In this document: piece after piece, positions 56,017-64,000 of the stretch
How the letters are laid out: every line of letters begins with the position of its first letter
Position numbering within the stretch: the first letter of the stretch is position 1
DNA from: Gemmatimonadaceae bacterium
Lineage (GTDB): Bacteria; Gemmatimonadota; Gemmatimonadetes; Gemmatimonadales; Gemmatimonadaceae
Reading direction: 5' to 3'
Length of the DNA: 64,000 nucleotides
Assembly: GCA_025928185.1 (NCBI GenBank)
Contig: JAICKA010000003.1
Span: 1-64,000, forward strand
Notes under the pieces: generated by a model
What the model was told of the DNA's origin: nothing
Seen by the model: the letters and a program-made list of their open reading frames with translations, nothing else
Databases searched by the model: none
Program-made: the position numbers and the translations under genes

Positions 56017-57098
56017 TGCACAGCCTGATGAGACGCGCCTGGGTCGATATCGACCTCGGCGCGTTGTTATACAACGCCACTACGATCGCCGAGCAGGCCG
56101 GCGTTCCGCTGCTGCCGATGGTCAAGGCCGATGCATATGGACTCGGTGCGGTGGCCGTCGCGCGCGCGCTCGATACGCTGGATCCGTGGGGCTTTGGCGT
56201 CGCGACCGTTGGCGAAGGCGAGGAGCTTCGCCGTGCCGGCATCGCGCGCCCGATCGTGGTGTTCACGCCGCTGCTCACCGGCGACTTCGATGTCGCCGTG
56301 CGCTCCGACCTCACGCCAACACTCGGCACGCGCGAAGCCATCGTGCGTTGGAGCGAGACCGAGCGGCCGTGGCATCTGGCAATCGACACGGGCATGAACC
56401 GCGCGGGCGTGCCGTGGGATGCGGTCGCATCGCTGCGCGACGTGCTCGCGACGCATCGCCCGCAGGGCGCGTTTACCCACTTTCATTCCGCGGAGCGGAA
56501 CGACGCCACCCGCACGCTGCAGGAAGAGCGCTTTGCCGAGGCGCTGAATACCATTCCCGTGCGCCCGGCGATGATTCACGCCGAGAACAGCCCGGCCGTC
56601 GAGCATCGCGGTCCGTCGCCGTGGAGCATCGTGCGACCGGGCGTGTTCCTGTATGGCGTGTCGAGCGGCAACGCCCCGGCGATTGCGCCGCGACCGGTCG
56701 TGTCGCTGCGTGCGCGCGTCGTCGAGCTGAGAACGATCGCCGCCGGTGAAACGGTCAGCTACGGCGGTACGTATCGAGCGCCGGCCGAACGCAGGATCGC
56801 CACGCTTGCCGTGGGCTACGGCGACGGCTACCGGCGAGCGTTCGGCAATCGCGCCTCGGTGCTGGTGCACGGCCGCCGCGTGCCCGTCCTCGGCATGGTG
56901 ACGATGGACATGACGATGGTCGACGTCACCAACGTGCGCTGCGAGATCGGCGACGCGGTCACGCTGCTGGGTTCCGACGGCGACGACTCGATCGACCTCA
57001 TGGAGCTCGCGGCCGCCGGCGAAATCAGTCCATACGAGCTGCTTACGGGACTGCGTGGCCGGTTGCCGCGCCGATACGTGAACGCCAGCGACGCATGA
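56016..57098 (+). CDS. alr: alanine racemase
   Basis: PMVKADAYGLGAVAVARAL, IDTGMNRAGV, GETVSYGGTYRA, LAVGYGDGYRR. Confidence 0.95.
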   Translation: MHSLMRRAWVDIDLGALLYNATTIAEQAGVPLLPMVKADAYGLGAVAVARALDTLDPWGFGVATVGEGEELRRAGIARPIVVFTPLLTGDFDVAVRSDLTPTLGTREAIVRWSETERPWHLAIDTGMNRAGVPWDAVASLRDVLATHRPQGAFTHFHSAERNDATRTLQEERFAEALNTIPVRPAMIHAENSPAVEHRGPSPWSIVRPGVFLYGVSSGNAPAIAPRPVVSLRARVVELRTIAAGETVSYGGTYRAPAERRIATLAVGYGDGYRRAFGNRASVLVHGRRVPVLGMVTMDMTMVDVTNVRCEIGDAVTLLGSDGDDSIDLMELAAAGEISPYELLTGLRGRLPRRYVNASDA

Positions 57099-58261
57099 GA
57101 CGCGCGGCGATCATCGTGCTGGACGGCGTCGGCATTGGCGCGGCGCCAGACGCTGCGCAGTACGGTGATGTTGGCAGCGACACGCTCGGCAACGTTGCGC
57201 GCGCGGTTGGCGGATTCGATTTGCCCAATCTTGCGCGCGCTGGCCTCGGCAACATCGCGGCGCTGGCGGGCATGTCGCCAGTCGATGCGCCGACCGCCGC
57301 GTGGGGATTGATGATTCCGAAATCGGCTGGCAAGGACAGCACGACGGGTCACTGGGAGATTGCCGGCGTGCATCTCGCGAAACCGTTTCCAACCTATCCG
57401 AATGGTTTCCCGGCCGACGTCGTCGAGGAGTTCGCGCGTCGCACGGGACGCGCGGTCATCGGCAACGTCGTTGGCAGCGGCACGGTGGTGCTCGAGCGGT
57501 TTGGACCGGAACACGAGCGTACCGGCTCGTGGATCCTCTATACGTCGGCCGATTCGGTCTTTCAGGTTGCGGCACACGAAGCTGTGGTTCCACTCGATGA
57601 GCTGTATCGCGGGTGCGAGATCGCGCGCGCCATGCTGGTGGCGCCGCACGATGTGTCGCGCGTGATCGCGCGGCCATTCGTCGGCACGGCCGGCGCGTAC
57701 ACGCGGACGGCGAATCGTCGGGATTTCTCGATCGAGCCGCCGGCCGAAACGCTGCTCGATGCCTTGCAGCGCGCCGGCGTCGAGCGCGCCGGCGTCGGCA
57801 AAGTGGATGACCTGTTCGCCGGCCGCGCCATTCGGTCGCACCACACGTCGAGCAACGCCGAGGGGATTCGCGCCATCGACGCCTGGCTCGAAGGGCGCAC
57901 GAGTGGGTTGCTTTTCGCCAACCTAGTAGATTTCGACCAGGCGTTCGGGCACCGAAACGATGTTCCGGGGTTCTACGGAGCGTTACGGGAGTTCGACGTG
58001 GCCCTCCCTGGGCTGCTGGCTCACTTACGCGAGGACGATCTGCTGTTCATCACGGCCGACCACGGCAACGATCCCACGACCGCTTCGACCGATCATGCGC
58101 GCGAGTGTGTGCCGCTGCTCGTCGCCGGTCCGGCCATCCGTCCAGTGCCCCTTGGCCACCGCTCCACCTTCTCCGATCTCGGGGCGACGGTCGCGGATTG
58201 GCTTGGCGTGAGTTTCCGGGGCCAGGGTACCTCGATGGGATCGCTGCTGGAGTGGCGATAG
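57095..58261 (+). CDS. deoB: phosphopentomutase
   Basis: IIVLDGVGIGAAPDAAQYGDVGSDTLGN, KDSTTGHWEIAG, FITADHGNDPTTASTDHARECVPLLV. Confidence 0.95.
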   Translation: MRRAAIIVLDGVGIGAAPDAAQYGDVGSDTLGNVARAVGGFDLPNLARAGLGNIAALAGMSPVDAPTAAWGLMIPKSAGKDSTTGHWEIAGVHLAKPFPTYPNGFPADVVEEFARRTGRAVIGNVVGSGTVVLERFGPEHERTGSWILYTSADSVFQVAAHEAVVPLDELYRGCEIARAMLVAPHDVSRVIARPFVGTAGAYTRTANRRDFSIEPPAETLLDALQRAGVERAGVGKVDDLFAGRAIRSHHTSSNAEGIRAIDAWLEGRTSGLLFANLVDFDQAFGHRNDVPGFYGALREFDVALPGLLAHLREDDLLFITADHGNDPTTASTDHARECVPLLVAGPAIRPVPLGHRSTFSDLGATVADWLGVSFRGQGTSMGSLLEWR

Positions 58262-58262
58262 C

Positions 58263-58706
58263 GTGACGTCGGACCATTCCGCCGTCGTCGAGGCGAAACA
58301 CGACGACCGCACTATGACGGTGCTGCGCGAGCGCGCCTTCGCGGCGATGGAACGCGCCTACGCGCCGTACTCCAACTTTCGCGTTGGCGCGGCGCTGCTC
58401 GCCTCGGACGGCAGCATCACCGAAGGCTGCAACGTGGAGAACGCGTCCTTCCCGGCGGGAATCTGCGCCGAGCGTGGGGCAGTCGCGGCCGCCGTGGCGC
58501 GTGGCAATCGCGCGTTCGACACGATCGTGATCGCGACCGACGCCGACGAACCAACACCGCCCTGCGGCATTTGCCGCCAGGTGCTCGAGGAGTTCGCACC
58601 GCATCTGATCGTGCTCAGCGCCACCCGCTCGGGGCGCGACGCCCGGTGGACGCTCGACGAGCTGTTGCCGAAGGCGTTTTCACCGCACTCCCTGGACCGG
58701 CGTTGA
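58263..58706 (+). CDS. cdd: cytidine deaminase
   Basis: AYAPYSNFRVGAALLASDG, NVENASFPAGICAERGAVAAAV, PPCGICRQVLEEF. Confidence 0.93.
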   Translation: MTSDHSAVVEAKHDDRTMTVLRERAFAAMERAYAPYSNFRVGAALLASDGSITEGCNVENASFPAGICAERGAVAAAVARGNRAFDTIVIATDADEPTPPCGICRQVLEEFAPHLIVLSATRSGRDARWTLDELLPKAFSPHSLDRR

Positions 58707-58721
58707 ACCGGAGAGGACGAT

Positions 58722-59984
58722 TTGCTTAAGAGGGTGACCCTGCTGGGCGTAGCCGCGTTCGCGGCGGTGTCGATCGCGGCGTGCAGCGACAAGCTCGAGG
58801 CCGGTCTGTCGTGTCCGTTGCTGTGTCCCGAACAAACGGTGACGCTGCTCGATACGACCATCGACGCCGTGGTCGTGGATACGACGATCACCGGCTTGCC
58901 GCCGATCGGCACCGAGAATTTTCTGATGTTGTCGTCGCACGGCGACACGCTCGATACGCGCGCGATCGTGCGATTCGACACGCTGCCGCAGACGTTCACG
59001 ATCAACGCGGTCGACAGTACCATCACGCAGATCGACAGCGCGTACCTGCTCATGCCGCTGCTGACCGATTCGACGCATCGGCCTTCGGCGCCGGTGACGA
59101 TCGAGGCCTACGATGTCGACACGACGGGCGCGGACACCTCGTCCGCCGCGCTCGCGTCGCTCTTCCGCGCCGATCGGTTCCTCGGATCGAAAACCTTTGC
59201 ACCTGAGTCGCTCCTCGATTCCATCCGCGTGCCGATCAACACGGATACGGTACTCGATCGTGTCACCAACGGAACGCACCTTCGAGTGGGCCTGAAGATC
59301 GTGAGTGGGAGCGGCGCCGACCTCCGGTTGGGCAGCACCCAGCTCGGCGCGCCGATCACGTTGACGATCAAGGCGTCGCTCGATTCCACCGCGACGCCGG
59401 TGAGCGTTACGCCGCTGTCGTCGACGCCGAAGGATCAACCATTTCTTGCCGGGCCGCTGGCCGATTACACGATCGTCGTGACCGGGGGTACGGGCGCCAC
59501 GCCCGAGCTGCTCGGCGTTGGCGGCGTGCCGTCGCGGCGCAGCTATCTCAAGTTCGACCTGCCCTCGCGCCTCGTCGATTCGACGACGATCGTCCGTGCA
59601 TCGCTCGAGCTCACGCAGGTACCCAATCGGCGGGTCGATCCACTCGATTCGGTATACGTGTATCCGCTCGCCGTGCTCGCGGCGCCGGCGGTCACGGATG
59701 TGTCGACACTGCTGCAGTTTCTCAGTAATAACGGTCAGTTCGGCCTCGACTCGCTGCTGCTCGCGCCCGGTGATAGCGGACAGCGCGTATTCCAGCTCGT
59801 CGGCCTCGTTCGGACATGGCACTTGCAGCCGCTCACGGTGAGCCCGCGCTCGATCGCACTGCGGAGCGGGGCCGAGGGACAGTTGCCTGGCGAGATCGAC
59901 TTCGTGTCGACCAAGGGACCGGTCGAGCTGCGGCCGCGCCTCCGCATCACGTACGTGCCGCAGACCAGCTTCGGAGTTCCCTGA
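58722..59984 (+). CDS. putative secreted lipoprotein, function unknown
   Basis: signal and lipobox-like VSIAAC; beta-rich sequence; TTG start preceded by GGAGAGGA. Confidence 0.65.
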   Translation: MLKRVTLLGVAAFAAVSIAACSDKLEAGLSCPLLCPEQTVTLLDTTIDAVVVDTTITGLPPIGTENFLMLSSHGDTLDTRAIVRFDTLPQTFTINAVDSTITQIDSAYLLMPLLTDSTHRPSAPVTIEAYDVDTTGADTSSAALASLFRADRFLGSKTFAPESLLDSIRVPINTDTVLDRVTNGTHLRVGLKIVSGSGADLRLGSTQLGAPITLTIKASLDSTATPVSVTPLSSTPKDQPFLAGPLADYTIVVTGGTGATPELLGVGGVPSRRSYLKFDLPSRLVDSTTIVRASLELTQVPNRRVDPLDSVYVYPLAVLAAPAVTDVSTLLQFLSNNGQFGLDSLLLAPGDSGQRVFQLVGLVRTWHLQPLTVSPRSIALRSGAEGQLPGEIDFVSTKGPVELRPRLRITYVPQTSFGVP

Positions 59985-61153
59985 TGCGCACTGTCCTGTT
60001 GTCGTGGAATTTCGATTGGCGCGCCAGCGCGACGGCGATGCTCGCAATCGCCCTGGCGCTTCCGTGGGCGGCGGCTGGCGCGCAGTCCAACCTGAGCGTG
60101 CAAGGGTTCGGCTATCCGCCGGGCCAAATGAGCTCGCGCGCCGAGGGGTCGGGCGGCGCTGTCGGCGAGATCGACCCGCTCTCGCCTCTCAATCCGGCGA
60201 GCATCGCGGCCGTCGGCACACGGTTGCTCTATTTTCAGCTGGAGCCGGAGTTCCGCACCGTCACCACTGCGAACGGCAGCGAGGCGACGACCACGAACCG
60301 CTATCCCGTGGTGTTCGGCGCCATTCCAGTCGGCAAGACGTGGGTGATCAGCCTTGGTTCGTCCACGCTGCTCGACCGTTCGTCGTCGACGTCGTTCAAC
60401 AGCGATCAGGACATCGGCACGCAGATCGAGCCGATGACGACGACCGAGCGCATCGACGGCGCGATGAACGACGTTCGGGCGGCGGCGGCGTTCACACCGC
60501 TAAAATGGCTGCGCGTCGGAATCGGCCTGGACGGCATCACGGGACACAACCTGATCTCGCTCACGCAGCATTTTCAGGACAGCACCGAATTCGCGTCATT
60601 CACGCAAAAGCGCGTCCTCGGCTTTCGCGGTGGCGCGTTCTCGGCGGGCGCGCAGGCGTTCACGAAGAATTTCGTTGCCGCGGCCTCGTTCCGGCACGGC
60701 GGCTCGCTGCACCTCGACGTCGAGGACACGTTGATCTCCAGCGCGCGCGTGCCCGACCGCGTCGGGCTCTCGCTCGCGTACACGGGACTCACGAATTCGG
60801 CGATCGCCATCCGCACGTCGCACGATTCATGGTCATCGCTCGGTGGCCTCGGCTCATCGAACCTCGTTGGCGTGGATGCGTGGGACACGAGCATCGGTGC
60901 CGACATCGCCGGCCCGCGCTTCGGCGATCGCATCATGTTTCTGCGCGGGGGATTTCGCGACCGCACGTTGCCGTTCGAGGCCGCGGGACACAAGGTCTCC
61001 GAGCACAGCGTCAGCGGCGGCCTTGGAACGAGCTTCGCGAACAGCCGCGTGCTGGCCGACATCGCGCTGATTCACGCCAGCCGTCACGCGTCGAGCGTCG
61101 ACGCGTCGGAGCATGCCTGGACGGTCAGCGTGGGCATCAGCGTTCGACCCTGA
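59984..61153 (+). CDS. putative outer-membrane beta-barrel (PorV/UPF0164-like)
   Basis: signal peptide ...LALPWAAAGAQ; 'GAVGEIDPLSPLNPASIAAVG' motif; alternating beta pattern; TGATG overlap start 59984. Confidence 0.55.
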   Translation: MRTVLLSWNFDWRASATAMLAIALALPWAAAGAQSNLSVQGFGYPPGQMSSRAEGSGGAVGEIDPLSPLNPASIAAVGTRLLYFQLEPEFRTVTTANGSEATTTNRYPVVFGAIPVGKTWVISLGSSTLLDRSSSTSFNSDQDIGTQIEPMTTTERIDGAMNDVRAAAAFTPLKWLRVGIGLDGITGHNLISLTQHFQDSTEFASFTQKRVLGFRGGAFSAGAQAFTKNFVAAASFRHGGSLHLDVEDTLISSARVPDRVGLSLAYTGLTNSAIAIRTSHDSWSSLGGLGSSNLVGVDAWDTSIGADIAGPRFGDRIMFLRGGFRDRTLPFEAAGHKVSEHSVSGGLGTSFANSRVLADIALIHASRHASSVDASEHAWTVSVGISVRP

Positions 61154-61162
61154 GATCGAGCC

Positions 61163-62365
61163 ATGGAGAACAACACGCCGCCGCCGAATGCGCCGTTGAT
61201 TCTCGTCGCTGACGACGTGCCGGCGAACGTCGAGCTGTTGTTCGATCAGTTGCACGTGCTCGGCTTTCGCGCGGTGGCGGCGTCGGACGGACCGACCGCG
61301 CTCACTGCCTGCTTCGAGCACCGCCCGGATCTGTGCATTCTCGACGTGTCGATGCCCGCGGGCGATCTCGGTGTCGACGATCGTTCGACCGGCTTCGAGG
61401 TCTGCCGCCGCATCAAACGCGATCCGCGCACGAAGAGCATTCCGGTCATCTTCGTCACGGCGCTCAACGACACCACCGATCGCGTCAAGGCGATCGAGGC
61501 GGGCGGCGACGACTTCCTCACCAAGCCGCACAACCGGCTGGTGCTCGGCGCGCGTGTTCGCAGTTTGCTCAAGCTCAAGGCCGCGACGGATTCGCTCGAG
61601 GACGCGCTGCGCAAGCTGCGCGAGGTCGAGAAGATGCGCGACGATCTGATGAAGATGATCGTCCACGATCTCAAGACGCCGCTCACCGCCGTGCTCGCGT
61701 CCATCGAGATGCTCATGGACGGCGACCTTGGCGAGATGAACGAGGAGCAGCGCAAGATGCTCGGCGACGCCGAGGGCAAGGCGGAGGATCTGCTGGCATT
61801 GATCGGCGATCTGCTCGAAGTGTCGCGCATCGAGGAAGCGTCGATGACACTCGACCTCCAGCCGATCGCGCCCGCCGCGCTGCTCAACGAGGTGGTGCAC
61901 GAGTGGAACGTGCGCTTCCAGCAGGAAGGGGCGACCGCGACGATCGACGTCGCCGATGACGCGCCGGTGTTCGAGGCCGACAAGGCGCTGCTCAAGCGCG
62001 TGCTCGGCAATCTCGTGCAGAACGCGCTCACGCACTCGGCGCAAGCGGTCACGCTCCAGCTCTCGGCACGCCGCGATGGCGACGGAATTCTGTTCACCGT
62101 CGCCGACAACGGCCCAGGCATTCCGGCGGAATACCACGAGGTGATCTTCAGGAAGTTCGAACGCGTGAAGAATCCGACGATGCCCCGCACTCGCAGCTCC
62201 GGGCTGGGGCTCGCGTTCTGCAAGCTCGTCGTCGACGCCCACGGAGGACACATCTGGGTGCAGAGCGCCGGCGAGGGGAAGGGCAGCGCGTTCCACTTCT
62301 CGCTGCCCGCCAAGCCGGCGCACAGCCAGGTGCGCGTCACGGCGGGCGGAGCCGTGCCGGTGTGA
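61163..62365 (+). CDS. soluble hybrid protein: N-terminal receiver plus HisKA/HATPase histidine kinase
   Basis: VADDVPANVELLFDQL, CILDVSMP, FLTKPHNRL; MIVHDLKTPLTAVLASIEML; NLVQNALTHSA, SGLGLAFCKLVVDAHGG. Confidence 0.94.
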   Translation: MENNTPPPNAPLILVADDVPANVELLFDQLHVLGFRAVAASDGPTALTACFEHRPDLCILDVSMPAGDLGVDDRSTGFEVCRRIKRDPRTKSIPVIFVTALNDTTDRVKAIEAGGDDFLTKPHNRLVLGARVRSLLKLKAATDSLEDALRKLREVEKMRDDLMKMIVHDLKTPLTAVLASIEMLMDGDLGEMNEEQRKMLGDAEGKAEDLLALIGDLLEVSRIEEASMTLDLQPIAPAALLNEVVHEWNVRFQQEGATATIDVADDAPVFEADKALLKRVLGNLVQNALTHSAQAVTLQLSARRDGDGILFTVADNGPGIPAEYHEVIFRKFERVKNPTMPRTRSSGLGLAFCKLVVDAHGGHIWVQSAGEGKGSAFHFSLPAKPAHSQVRVTAGGAVPV

Positions 62366-63636
62366 AGATCTTTTTGCGCACCTTCGGGTGTCGCGCGAAC
62401 CACTACGACACGGAAGCGGTGCGCGCGATGGCCGAAGCGGCCGGCCATTCGGTCGTCGCCGAGGTCGGCGAGGCGGACGTCGCGGTGTTCAATAGCTGCG
62501 CCGTGACCGCGCAAGCCGAGGCGGAGCTCCGGAAGGTCGTGCGGCGCGCCGCGCGTGAACGGCCGACGCTGCGGAGCGTCGTCATGGGCTGCGCCGCGGC
62601 GCTCGACGACGCTCGGCCCTCGCCGCTGAGCATTCGTGCACTTCCCGGCGTGTCGCACGTCGTTGCCGGCGCGGATCTGCCGGGCATGGCCAACGCGCTC
62701 GGCGTTGCCGAACCAAACGCCATCCGGACGCGCGCGCAAAGCGGCGCCCGTGCGCTGCTTCGCATCCAGGACGGGTGCGACGAGCATTGCACCTTTTGCG
62801 CGACGACGCTGGCGCGCGGCGCCAATCGCAGCCGTCCGATCGACGTACTCGTGGAGGAGGCCGCTGCGCTGTCGGAGCGACATTCGGAAATCGTCATCAC
62901 CGGAATTCACATCGGCACCTACGGTCGGGACGCCGGCACATCGCTCGGCGCGCTGCTCCAGCGGCTGGTCCGGAATGTTCCGGTGGTGCGCTTCCGCTTG
63001 TCATCGATCGAGGCGACGGAGATCGACGATGCAATCTGCGAGCTGCTGATCGGCATGCCGGATCGGCTCGCGCCGTACGTGCACGCGCCGCTCCAGTCAG
63101 GATCGGATCGCGTGCTGCGCCGCATGGGACGTCACTGGTACACGGCGGCGACGTACGCGCATGCGGTGCAGGAGCTCGCCGCGCGCATGAGTATTCTCGG
63201 ATTGGGCGCCGACGTGATCACCGGCTTTCCGGGCGAGACCGACGCGGATCATGCGGCGACGCTCGCGATGATCGACCGGCTTCCGTTCACGTACCTGCAC
63301 GTGTTCCCGTACTCGCCGCGGCCGGGCACCGCGGCTCGGCGGTTGCCCGATCCCGTGCCAGAAGGCGTCGCCGCGCGCCGCGCCGCCGAGTTGCGTGATG
63401 CCGGTGAGCGCAGAGCCGCGGCGCACCGGGCTGCGCGCGACGGCGGTGTCGCCGACGTCGTCGTCGTCGGTTCGAGCGCGGATCGGCAAGGCATCACCGG
63501 CGATTTTCTCCACGTTGCGGTGCGCGGGTCGCAGCATCGCCGTGGCGAGCGATTTCAGGCGAGACTACGCCGGCTGGGCGAGCGCCTCGTGGCCGAGCCG
63601 TTGACGGCGGTGGTCTCTACGCGGCAAGCCCAATAG
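62362..63636 (+). CDS. MtaB-type radical SAM tRNA methylthiotransferase
   Basis: IFLRTFGCRANHYDTEAV, CDEHCTFCATTLARG, ADVITGFPGETDADH. Confidence 0.93.
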   Translation: MKIFLRTFGCRANHYDTEAVRAMAEAAGHSVVAEVGEADVAVFNSCAVTAQAEAELRKVVRRAARERPTLRSVVMGCAAALDDARPSPLSIRALPGVSHVVAGADLPGMANALGVAEPNAIRTRAQSGARALLRIQDGCDEHCTFCATTLARGANRSRPIDVLVEEAAALSERHSEIVITGIHIGTYGRDAGTSLGALLQRLVRNVPVVRFRLSSIEATEIDDAICELLIGMPDRLAPYVHAPLQSGSDRVLRRMGRHWYTAATYAHAVQELAARMSILGLGADVITGFPGETDADHAATLAMIDRLPFTYLHVFPYSPRPGTAARRLPDPVPEGVAARRAAELRDAGERRAAAHRAARDGGVADVVVVGSSADRQGITGDFLHVAVRGSQHRRGERFQARLRRLGERLVAEPLTAVVSTRQAQ

Positions 63637-63700
63637 ATTTCGCCAGTTACGCCACCTCTCGCGAGCGCAGGCTCGCCCCCACGTCAGCGCAGTCGTCGTG

Positions 63701-64000
63701 ATGATTCCCTCCAAGCCGGAGCACGCCGGAACGGTCTACGTCGAGACCTACGGCTGCCAGATGAACGTGAGCGATTCCGAGCTGATGCTCGGCAAGCTCG
63801 CCGCGCACGGCTACGAGGCGGTCGACACACCGGATGGCGCCGACGTCATTCTCGTCAACACCTGCGCGATCCGCGACCACGCCGAGCAGCGCGTGCTCGG
63901 GCGGCTGGGCGAGTTGAAGCGGAACATGAAGCCGGGCGCCATCGTCGGCGTGACGGGCTGCATGGCGCAACGGCTCGGACCGAAGCTGCTCGATCGCGCG
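63701..64000 (+). CDS. miaB: MiaB tRNA-2-methylthio-N6-dimethylallyladenosine synthase (truncated by window end)
   Basis: VYVETYGCQMNVSDSELMLGKLAAHGYE, ILVNTCAIRDHAEQRVLGRLGELK, VGVTGCMAQRLG. Confidence 0.92.
   Translation, partial: MIPSKPEHAGTVYVETYGCQMNVSDSELMLGKLAAHGYEAVDTPDGADVILVNTCAIRDHAEQRVLGRLGELKRNMKPGAIVGVTGCMAQRLGPKLLDRA

Noticed and set aside
63661-63676. Small hairpin GCGAGC-GCAG-GCTCGC between mtaB-like and miaB genes
   Set aside because: Only 6-bp arms in GC-rich sequence; too likely by chance to call a terminator or regulator.
1-64000. CRISPR arrays, transposases, integrases, prophage or rRNA genes
   Set aside because: None seen: no regularly spaced direct repeats, no IS-type ORFs, no rRNA motifs. 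The window looks like core chromosome.

Overview
This window is GC-rich, gene-dense bacterial chromosome. The gene content resembles Gemmatimonadota-type genomes, but that assignment is an inference from content, not a database result. Nearly every base is coding, and many genes are chained through ATGA/GTGA stop-start overlaps. Blocks in order: (1) 1-8.3 kb: tail of a probable DUF2723 membrane protein, YggS/PLPBP, DivIVA-domain protein, purine nucleoside phosphorylase, a type-2-like IleRS with a GIHH signature, DksA/TraR zinc finger, two tandem lspA genes, RluA-type pseudouridine synthase. (2) 8.3-26.4 kb: an ~18 kb chemosensory/polarity cluster with no MCP: CheW, CheY, CheA, CheC, TPR, DUF4388, three Roadblock/LC7-like proteins, MglA-like GTPase, a protein with two DnaA-type AAA+ modules, DUF4388-TPR, CheR, CheD, CheB, CheW, CheW, TPR, peptidase-MA-like protein. 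(3) A small membrane protein with a strong sigma70-like promoter, tRNA-Val(UAC) and a secreted TPR protein. (4) 28.6-46.6 kb: a minus-strand lipid kinase, then a dcw cluster (rsmH, ftsL, ftsI, murE, murF, mraY, murD, ftsW, murG, murC, ftsQ, ftsA, ftsZ) and an M23 peptidase. (5) 46.7-64 kb: VWA-like membrane protein, ftsY, recG, lipoprotein, sensor kinase, asnS, mazG, alr, deoB, cdd, two envelope hypotheticals, REC-HK hybrid, mtaB-like and miaB (cut by the window edge). Best leads: the chemosensory-Roadblock-MglA-tandem-DnaA-like AAA+ locus, the GXHH-type IleRS, a GA/CT-rich inverted element seen twice, a perfect DnaA box between ftsA and ftsZ, and interlocked divergent promoters between mazG and alr.
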